NCBI RefSeq assembly: GCF_004122145.1
Contig: NZ_SBKQ01000001.1
Coordinates: forward strand, 248,001-312,000
DNA from: Flavobacterium piscinae
GTDB taxonomy: Bacteria > Bacteroidota > Bacteroidia > Flavobacteriales > Flavobacteriaceae
Length of the DNA stretch: 64,000 nucleotides
Reading direction: 5' to 3'
Shown: positions 16,297 through 23,257 of the stretch, piece by piece
Position numbering within the stretch: the stretch's first letter is position 1
How the letters are laid out: each line of letters starts with the position of its first letter
Made by a program: the position numbers and the translations under genes
The notes under the pieces: generated by a model
The model's database searches: none
What the model saw: only the letters and a program-made list of their open reading frames with translations
Told to the model about the DNA's origin: nothing

Positions 16297-17322
16297 CTAC
16301 AACGTTGGCGTAGATTCTCTTTCTACCAAGTGTGTTTCAATAATTTCCGTTCTGTAATGTTCGTCATCTTCATCTTCGCTTTCCAATCGGTCAATCAACA
16401 TTTTGGCGGCTTTACCACCCATTTTTATACCATTTTGGCTCACGGTGGTGATGCTTGGAGATGAATATTTTGAAATGATTCCGTCTGTAAATCCAACAAC
16501 GGAAATATCTTCCGGAATTTTCAACCCCATTTTTAAAGCAGATTTGATGGCTGTTACAGCAAAAAGTTCGTTCACTGCAAAAACAGCATCAATTTTATGA
16601 TGTTGAATTAAGTTTTCAATTAAACCTTCACAATTGTCTATATCTTCTATTTTTAAAATGATTTGGTCATCAACTTTGATATCATTTGTTTTTAGTGCTT
16701 TTAGATAACCATCAGTTCTTAATTTACCTACACTAACATAATCTACGGTTGTAATAAGAGCAATTTTTTTCATTCCTTTATCGATTAAGGTCTGAACAGC
16801 TTGGAAAGCAGCTAAATTATCATCAATAATTACCTTATCACAATGTATATCGTTGGTCACACGATCAAACATTACTACCGGCATTCCTTGATTAATAACC
16901 TCAGTGATATGGTGAAAATCCTTCTTTAATTGGGTCTCCTTAGATAATGACATGATAAACCCATCAATACTTCCATTGGCTAACATTTCCATGTTAATGA
17001 CTTCTTTGTCAAAGGATACGTCTGACAAACAGACTATTACGTTGTAGCCATGCTCGTTTGCAACATTTTCTACTCCGCTTATTACAGTGGCAAAAAAATG
17101 GTGAACAATTTCTGGAATTATAATTCCGATGGTTTTTGTTTTTTTATTTTTTAAACTTAAGGCTATATTGTTGGGTTTGTAGTTATATAATTTGGCAAAA
17201 GCTTGTACTTTTTGTCGGGTATCTTCACTGATTTCCGCACTGTCTTTTAGCGATTTTGAAACGGTAGAAATGGAAACATCTAATTCTTTAGCAATTTGCT
17301 TTAATGTAACTTTTCTTTTCAT
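16297..17322 (-). CDS. LacI-family transcriptional regulator of the starch locus
   Basis: The 341-residue protein has an N-terminal LacI helix-turn-helix (KQIAKELDVSISTVSKSLKD, 8-27), a hinge (KPNNIALSLKNKKTKTIGII) and a periplasmic-binding-protein-like effector domain to the end. It lies between the MFS-led operon and the divergent susC gene. A perfect CG-centred palindrome, the classical LacI-family site type, sits between its start and susC. Family knowledge: such regulators respond to a sugar, here probably maltose or a derivative. In flavobacteria, regulators at this position can act as repressor or activator, so I do not assign the sign. It probably controls both arms of the locus. Confidence 0.93.
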   Translation of the reverse strand: MKRKVTLKQIAKELDVSISTVSKSLKDSAEISEDTRQKVQAFAKLYNYKPNNIALSLKNKKTKTIGIIIPEIVHHFFATVISGVENVANEHGYNVIVCLSDVSFDKEVINMEMLANGSIDGFIMSLSKETQLKKDFHHITEVINQGMPVVMFDRVTNDIHCDKVIIDDNLAAFQAVQTLIDKGMKKIALITTVDYVSVGKLRTDGYLKALKTNDIKVDDQIILKIEDIDNCEGLIENLIQHHKIDAVFAVNELFAVTAIKSALKMGLKIPEDISVVGFTDGIISKYSSPSITTVSQNGIKMGGKAAKMLIDRLESEDEDDEHYRTEIIETHLVERESTPTL

Positions 17323-17325
17323 GTT

Positions 17326-17414
17326 TTTTGGAATAATTAACGATTTGCGAATAAAGATAATTTTTATTTTTTAGAATCGGAATTTTTAGCCTAAAAATAG
17401 TGATTATTCCAAAA
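17326..17414. promoter_or_regulatory. Perfect 12-bp inverted repeat framing the lacI-susC divergent region
   Basis: TTTTGGAATAAT (17326-17337) and ATTATTCCAAAA (17403-17414) are exact reverse complements 65 bp apart. The left arm overlaps the lacI leader and the right arm lies 10 bp before the CG-centred palindrome. They could be paired half-sites for a second regulator, or a looping pair. A hairpin role is less likely with so long a loop. Confidence 0.45.
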
Positions 17415-17424
17415 GTTTTCAACA

Positions 17425-17438
17425 CGAAAACGTTTTCG
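17425..17438. promoter_or_regulatory. LacI-family operator candidate
   Basis: CGAAAACGTTTTCG is a perfect 14-bp palindrome with the central CG step that LacI-type HTH domains wedge into. It lies 109 bp upstream of susC and 102 bp upstream of lacI, well placed to control both. I saw no second perfect copy in the window. Confidence 0.75.
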
Positions 17439-17547
17439 GGAGCTGTTTAACAAATGTTTATTCAAAAAGTTAAATATTTTACTTAAATTTAACATTCGAA
17501 GTCAAAAATACAAGCAAAAAACACAATTTTTAACCTAAACAAACTGT

Positions 17548-20508
17548 ATGAAAACAATTTCTAAAAAGTTGTTATTTTTATTGCTACTACTACCACTTAG
17601 TGTGCTGGCTCAGAGCACTGTAAGTGGTGTTGTTTCCGACAAAGCGTCTGGACAACCCCTGCCGGGAGTAAATGTAATTATTAAAGGTACCTCTAAAGGT
17701 ACTACAACCGATTTTGATGGTAAATATGAACTGTCAAATGTGACTAATGGAGAGGTAATTGAGTTCTCTTATGTAGGTTTTACTACACAAGATATCCCTT
17801 ATGCTTCACAAAAAACAATTAATGTTTCTTTAGAAGAAGAAACAGCAAAATTAGACGAAGTCGTCTTGGTTGGTTATGGAACTGTCAAAAAGAAAGATGC
17901 GACAGGATCTGTAACTCAAGTGTCTTCAAAAGATTTTAACAAAGGTGCCAATGTAACTGCTGAAAACCTACTAAATGGTAAGGTTGCAGGTGTTACTATT
18001 AATACAAGTGGTGCACCTGGATCTGGTTCTGAAATTAGAATTCGTGGAGGTTCTTCACTTTTGGCATCTAATGACCCATTGATTATTATTGATGGTTTAC
18101 CCATTGATAATGATGGGGCTGCTGGAGCTACTTCTGTTTTATCTTCAATAAATCCAAATGATATTGAGTCATTTTCTATTCTAAAAGATGCATCTGCAAC
18201 TGCGATTTATGGTTCACGAGCATCAAATGGTGTAATTATAATTAACACAAAACGTGGTTCTAAAACACTTCAAGTTGAATATAATTTTCAATATGGAACC
18301 GGTAATAGGGTAGGTGAGATAGATGTTTTTTCAGGCAATGAATTTAGAGCTTTGGTGGCCGGAACATTTGATGATGAAGGAAATCAAATTACACCGGGTA
18401 TAGGGACGCCTCAACAAGTGGCCTTGTTAGGAACTGCAAATACAGATTGGCAAAAAGCAATTTATAGAAGAACTGATTTTGTAGATAATAATTTATCTAT
18501 TAAAGGGAATTTATTTGGTGCTATACCAACAAGATTATCTGTTGGAAACACCTACCAAGAAGGACTACGATTAACGAATGCATTTACTAGAAATTCAGTA
18601 TCATTGAATTTGTCTCCAAGTTTATTTAAAGATCATTTGAAGTTTAGAATTTCAGCAAATTATACTAACCAGCGTAATCGTTTTGCTGATGGCGTTGAAG
18701 GTTCAGCAATCCGTTTTGACCCAACACAACCAATATATGATCCAAATTCTCCTTCAGGAGGTTTTTTTGAGTATTATACTATTAATAATCAGAATCAAAC
18801 AGTTTACTTAAATCCTTCAACAGCAAATCCCGTTGCCCAATTGTTGCAAACATTTGATAGAGGTTTAAACAACAGATTTTTTGGAAACTTTGAAATGGAT
18901 TACAAGTTTCATTTTTTACCTGAGTTGAGAGCAGTTGTAAATTTGGGTTATGATAGAAATGATGGTGAAAGAAGTAGATTTAGAAGTGCTAATGCTAGAT
19001 CGGGGTTCCTTAACAATAATATTTCTCAAGGAACTAGATTTAGTGAAGAGAATCTTAGAACTAATAAACTTTTAGATTTTTACTTAGTTTACAATAAACA
19101 ATTTGGTAAATTAAATTTTGAAGGAACAGCAGGTTATTCTTATCAAAAATTTGAAAATGAAGGTTTAGCTGGTTTTGATGCTGCTGATCCGACACAAATA
19201 CAAAGGGCTTATGTTGATACGGATGTAGTGTTGATTGGATATTTTGGAAGAGCAAATTTTAATTTGGCGGATAAATATTTATTGACGTTGACATACAGAA
19301 GAGATGGTACTTCTCGTTTTGGTCCTGATAATCGTTGGGGTAATTTCCCGTCTGTTGCTTTAGGATGGAAAATAAAAGAAGATTTTTTCAAAGATTCATC
19401 ATTAATTTCTGATTTGAAGTTAAGAGCTGGATGGGGTATAACAGGACAACAAGATATTGATCAAGCGTCTTTTTATCAACAAATTTATAATTTAGGTGAT
19501 GCAAATTCACAATATATCATTGGCGGTGAGCCTATTAATGTGGGTGTTCCTAGTGCATTTGGACCATTAAAATGGGAAGAAACAGCTACTTACAATATTG
19601 GTTTAGATTATGGTTTTGCAGATAATAGAATTAATGGTTCGTTAGATTTATTCTATAAGTTGTCTAATGATTTATTTCAGATTGGACCATTTGCTGACGG
19701 AAGTAATTTTTCAAATCAAGGGCCTCAAAACGTAGGAGATATGAGTTCAAAAGGTATTGAGTTTTCTATCAATTATGATGTTGTGAAAACTGAAAACTTC
19801 AATTGGAATTTAGGCTTTAATGCTACCAAATTTGAAAGAAGAATTGAAAAAATTGCCTTAGGTTCTCCTTTATTTACAGGTCAATCAGGTGCCGGTACCG
19901 GTGGAACATCACAAATACTACAAGAAGGATTTACACCATTTTCCTTCTATGTTTACAAACAATTATATGATCCAAACGGACAAGCAATAGAAGGAGCTTT
20001 TGCAGACTTAAATGGTGATGGAATCATAAATGGAGATGATAGATATATATATAAAAATCCTGATCCTGATTTACTTTTAGGTTTTACTTCTAGCTTAAAT
20101 TACAAAAATTTTGATTTTTCATTTAATTTAAGAGCAAGTATTGGTAATAGAGTTTTAAATGGAGTTGAATCGACACGTTCGTATTATGCATTGATTCAAA
20201 ATGGAGTATTAGAAAATATTTCACCTAATGTATTGAATACTAATTTTCAAAATCAAAATGGTGAAAATGTTCTTTCAGATATGTATGTTGAAAATGCATC
20301 TTTCTTGAGAATGGATTTTGCCACAATTGGGTATACATTTCCAGAATGGTTAGATGGAAAAGCTTCTTTGAGATTATTTACGGGTGTTCAAAATGCATTT
20401 GTAATTTCTAAATATGGAGGTTTAGATCCTGAGGTAACCGGAGGATTTGACAATACAATTTACCCAAGACAAAGACAATTCCTATTTGGGGCTAATGTAA
20501 AATTCTAA
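17548..20508 (+). CDS. susC: SusC-like TonB-dependent outer-membrane receptor
   Basis: This 986-residue porin should import maltooligosaccharides across the outer membrane using TonB energy. After the signal peptide (MKTISKKLLFLLLLLPLSVLAQ) comes a carboxypeptidase-regulatory-like domain (about 23-100; VSGVVSDKASGQPLPGVNV). The plug domain (about 110-235) follows, with LDEVVLVGYGTVKKKDATGS and the SusC signature GSRASNGVIIINTK. A 22-stranded barrel ends in the terminal aromatic strand RQFLFGANVKF. It is the first gene of a plus-strand operon with susD (10-nt gap) and susE. The operator palindrome upstream suggests maltose-responsive control by the divergent regulator. Confidence 0.96.
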   Translation: MKTISKKLLFLLLLLPLSVLAQSTVSGVVSDKASGQPLPGVNVIIKGTSKGTTTDFDGKYELSNVTNGEVIEFSYVGFTTQDIPYASQKTINVSLEEETAKLDEVVLVGYGTVKKKDATGSVTQVSSKDFNKGANVTAENLLNGKVAGVTINTSGAPGSGSEIRIRGGSSLLASNDPLIIIDGLPIDNDGAAGATSVLSSINPNDIESFSILKDASATAIYGSRASNGVIIINTKRGSKTLQVEYNFQYGTGNRVGEIDVFSGNEFRALVAGTFDDEGNQITPGIGTPQQVALLGTANTDWQKAIYRRTDFVDNNLSIKGNLFGAIPTRLSVGNTYQEGLRLTNAFTRNSVSLNLSPSLFKDHLKFRISANYTNQRNRFADGVEGSAIRFDPTQPIYDPNSPSGGFFEYYTINNQNQTVYLNPSTANPVAQLLQTFDRGLNNRFFGNFEMDYKFHFLPELRAVVNLGYDRNDGERSRFRSANARSGFLNNNISQGTRFSEENLRTNKLLDFYLVYNKQFGKLNFEGTAGYSYQKFENEGLAGFDAADPTQIQRAYVDTDVVLIGYFGRANFNLADKYLLTLTYRRDGTSRFGPDNRWGNFPSVALGWKIKEDFFKDSSLISDLKLRAGWGITGQQDIDQASFYQQIYNLGDANSQYIIGGEPINVGVPSAFGPLKWEETATYNIGLDYGFADNRINGSLDLFYKLSNDLFQIGPFADGSNFSNQGPQNVGDMSSKGIEFSINYDVVKTENFNWNLGFNATKFERRIEKIALGSPLFTGQSGAGTGGTSQILQEGFTPFSFYVYKQLYDPNGQAIEGAFADLNGDGIINGDDRYIYKNPDPDLLLGFTSSLNYKNFDFSFNLRASIGNRVLNGVESTRSYYALIQNGVLENISPNVLNTNFQNQNGENVLSDMYVENASFLRMDFATIGYTFPEWLDGKASLRLFTGVQNAFVISKYGGLDPEVTGGFDNTIYPRQRQFLFGANVKF

Positions 20509-20518
20509 AATAAAAACT

Positions 20519-22114
20519 ATGAAAAAAATTAAAATTAAAATCTTTTTTTTACTCAGTATTGCATTTTTAATGCAATCTTGTGAAGATGATTTAGATGTAA
20601 TTCCTGAAGATCCAAATCAATTGTCTATTGATGAGTTTTATTCTCAGGAAGGAGCATATAAACAGGCTATCGCAGGGGTTTATGGAAATCTGTCTTTGAC
20701 AGGTACACTAGGTGCAGGTTCATCCAATATTGGAGGTATCGATGCGGGAACGAGTCAATATGGTCGTGTGTTTTGGTATATGCAAAATCTCTCAACGGAC
20801 GAGGTAATTTGGAGTTATGAAAATGACCCGGGAACAAGAGAAATTCAACGTAATATTTGGAATGCATCAAATCCAATTATTAGAGGAATGTTTAGTAGAG
20901 GAATGTTTCAAGTGGCTCTTGCAAATGAGTTCTTACGACAATCTACTACAGAAAGACTGAGCTCTAGAGGAATTACTGATGCTACAACATTATCTGAAGT
21001 AGCTGATTATCGCAACGAAGCAAGAGCTTTAAGAGCTTTAGCTTACTACCATTTGATGGATTTGTTTGGAAAAGCAGCTTTTAATACAGAAAATGATCCT
21101 GTTGGCTTTGCTGGTCCAGAATACAACAGAGCACAACTATTTGATTTTATTGAGACTGAATTAACTGAAATTTTACCAAATTTAAAAGCTCCAAGATCAA
21201 ATCAAGAAGGAAGGTTAGATCAGTCATTTGCCAGAATGATTTTAGCTAAATTGTACTTAAATGCAGAAGTTTATATTGGAGTTAATAAATATTCAGAATG
21301 TGCAGATCAATGTAATGCCATCATCAATTCAGGTTATTCACTAGCTTTAAACTATTTGAACAATTTTAATGCTGATAATAATACTTCTCCTGAAGCGATT
21401 TTTTATGTTCAATCTGATGGTGTGGTTACTCAAAATTTTGGTCCAACCACCGTTATGATTAATGGTCAAGTAGGTTCTTTAGAAAGTAATGGAAATCAGT
21501 TTGGTGTTGGCGGATGGGGAGGAGCTCTTCGTTTAAGAAAACAATTTGTTCAAAAATTTGAAGGAGCTGATTATGATAATGATGTTAGAAATACAATTAT
21601 TTCTGGTATACGAGATATTGAAATTTCCGATGTAGCAAATAGAGATCAAGGATTTATTCTTGCTAAGTATTCAAATATATCATCTTCAGGCGTAGCTGGT
21701 ATTAGTACTACATTTGTTGATACTGATTTCCCAATGTTTCGTTTAGCAGACGTATATTTAATGTATGCAGAATGTGCTGTTCGTGGTGCAGGAAATGCAA
21801 CATTGTCGCAAGCGGTTACTTATGTAAATGCGATAAGAGAACGTGCAAATAATGGTAGTCAGTCAGCAAATATTTCTCAAAATGATATGGATCTTGACTT
21901 TATTATTGATGAAAGATCAAGAGAATTACATTGGGAGGGTCACAGAAGACAAGATTTAATTCGTTTTAACAAATATACGGGGGGAGCATATAATTGGGCA
22001 TGGAAAGGAAATGGTAGTAATGGTATTGCAATTTCAAATAATTTAAAAGTTTATCCAATACCTCAAGCTTCATTAGATTCAAACCCAAATTTGACTCAAA
22101 ATCCTGGTTATTAA
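20519..22114 (+). CDS. susD: SusD-like starch-binding lipoprotein
   Basis: This 531-residue surface lipoprotein caps the SusC barrel and delivers glycan to it. The signal sequence ends in the lipobox LMQSC (Cys20). The helical TPR-like SusD/RagB fold includes EARALRALAYYHLMDLFG in the first half. The conserved end is RSRELHWEGHRRQDLIRF, followed by YPIPQASLDSNPNLTQNPGY, the usual SusD terminus. Its position directly after susC and before susE gives strong support. Starch specificity comes from the neighbouring amylases. Confidence 0.96.
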   Translation: MKKIKIKIFFLLSIAFLMQSCEDDLDVIPEDPNQLSIDEFYSQEGAYKQAIAGVYGNLSLTGTLGAGSSNIGGIDAGTSQYGRVFWYMQNLSTDEVIWSYENDPGTREIQRNIWNASNPIIRGMFSRGMFQVALANEFLRQSTTERLSSRGITDATTLSEVADYRNEARALRALAYYHLMDLFGKAAFNTENDPVGFAGPEYNRAQLFDFIETELTEILPNLKAPRSNQEGRLDQSFARMILAKLYLNAEVYIGVNKYSECADQCNAIINSGYSLALNYLNNFNADNNTSPEAIFYVQSDGVVTQNFGPTTVMINGQVGSLESNGNQFGVGGWGGALRLRKQFVQKFEGADYDNDVRNTIISGIRDIEISDVANRDQGFILAKYSNISSSGVAGISTTFVDTDFPMFRLADVYLMYAECAVRGAGNATLSQAVTYVNAIRERANNGSQSANISQNDMDLDFIIDERSRELHWEGHRRQDLIRFNKYTGGAYNWAWKGNGSNGIAISNNLKVYPIPQASLDSNPNLTQNPGY

Positions 22115-22145
22115 AATCTTTAAAAAACATAAATTTTATAAAAAA

Positions 22146-23192
22146 ATGAAAAATACTTTTAAATTACTTTTGGCAACTGTCCTGTTTTCAGGATTATGGT
22201 CTTGTGAAGATGAACAAGACTTAATGATATTAACTCCTCCTGCTAGTTTTCAAATTCTAACTCCGCAAGCAGGTTCTGCTCCGATAGAATTAACTCCAGG
22301 TTTACAAAATAATCCAGCTTTAACAGTGACATGGGCTGCTGCAGATTATGATAATCCTACTGCGATTACTTATGATGTTGAAATTGCTAAAACAGGAACA
22401 GAGTTTGAAACATTTATTTTAGCAGGAAGTACTTCAAATACTAATATTACTTGGAGTGTTCTTGAATTAAACGCAGCAGCTGGAGCAGCTGGATTAACTC
22501 CATTTGAGGAAGAAGGTTTAGATATTAGAATTAAGGCAACAACTGGTACATTAGATGCTCAACCTGTTTACTCTAACGTAGTTACAGTTTTATTAAAAAC
22601 GTACAGCACTGACCTTCCAAAAATTGCTGTTCCTGGTAACCACCAAGGATGGAACCCTCCAACTGCACCCCGATTAGCTTCCTCTGGTTTCGGAGAAACT
22701 GACTATGAGGGATTTGTTTGGTTAGATGGCGGTTATAAATTTGTTGGACCCGATGGTTCTGGTAATTTTAACTGGGGTAATACTGACTGGGGTGATGATG
22801 GTTCTTTCTCTGGAGTTTTAGTAGAAACTGGTGAAACTGATTGCACAGCTACTGCAGGATATTACAGGGTACAAGCTAATACTACAACCTTGCTTTATTC
22901 CACAACTCCAACAGTTTGGGGTATTGTTGGAGCGGCTACTCCAGGTGGTTGGGATAATAGTACTGCTTTAACTTACAATGCTACTTCTAAGAAATGGGAA
23001 GGAGTTGTTACAATGACTGCCGGCGAGTTTAAATTTAGAGCGAACAATGCTTGGACAATCAATTTAGGTGGAGATCCAGCAGAGATGACCTATGATGGTT
23101 CAAATCTTTCAGTAGATGCTGCAGGGGATTATTTGGTTGAACTAGATTTATCTAACCCAAGAGAATATACATATACTTTAACCGCTCAATAG
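22146..23192 (+). CDS. susE: SusE/SusF-like starch-binding outer-membrane lipoprotein
   Basis: The 348-residue lipoprotein (lipobox LWSC, Cys20) starts with an Ig-like SusE N-terminal domain (about 30-150; WAAADYDNPTAITYDVEIAK). Two CBM-type starch-binding modules follow, each with an aromatic signature: VPGNHQGWNPPTAP (about 163-176) and IVGAATPGGWDNST. SusF of Bacteroides has one more module, so the length fits SusE better. It follows susD by 31 nt and is the last gene before a strong terminator. The protein should raise local starch concentration at the surface; it has no catalytic motif. Confidence 0.92.
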   Translation: MKNTFKLLLATVLFSGLWSCEDEQDLMILTPPASFQILTPQAGSAPIELTPGLQNNPALTVTWAAADYDNPTAITYDVEIAKTGTEFETFILAGSTSNTNITWSVLELNAAAGAAGLTPFEEEGLDIRIKATTGTLDAQPVYSNVVTVLLKTYSTDLPKIAVPGNHQGWNPPTAPRLASSGFGETDYEGFVWLDGGYKFVGPDGSGNFNWGNTDWGDDGSFSGVLVETGETDCTATAGYYRVQANTTTLLYSTTPTVWGIVGAATPGGWDNSTALTYNATSKKWEGVVTMTAGEFKFRANNAWTINLGGDPAEMTYDGSNLSVDAAGDYLVELDLSNPREYTYTLTAQ

Positions 23193-23206
23193 AGGTTATA
23201 GTTATA

Positions 23207-23238
23207 AAAAAAGGGCTGTATTCCTACAGCCCTTTTTT
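23207..23238 (+). terminator. Rho-independent terminator after susE
   Basis: A 14-bp perfect stem (AAAAAAGGGCTGTA / TACAGCCCTTTTTT) with a TTCC loop ends in a T tract. It separates susCDE from the exported amylase, so that gene depends on readthrough or on its own promoter. Confidence 0.88.
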
Positions 23239-23257
23239 ATCATTAAAAATTACTACT

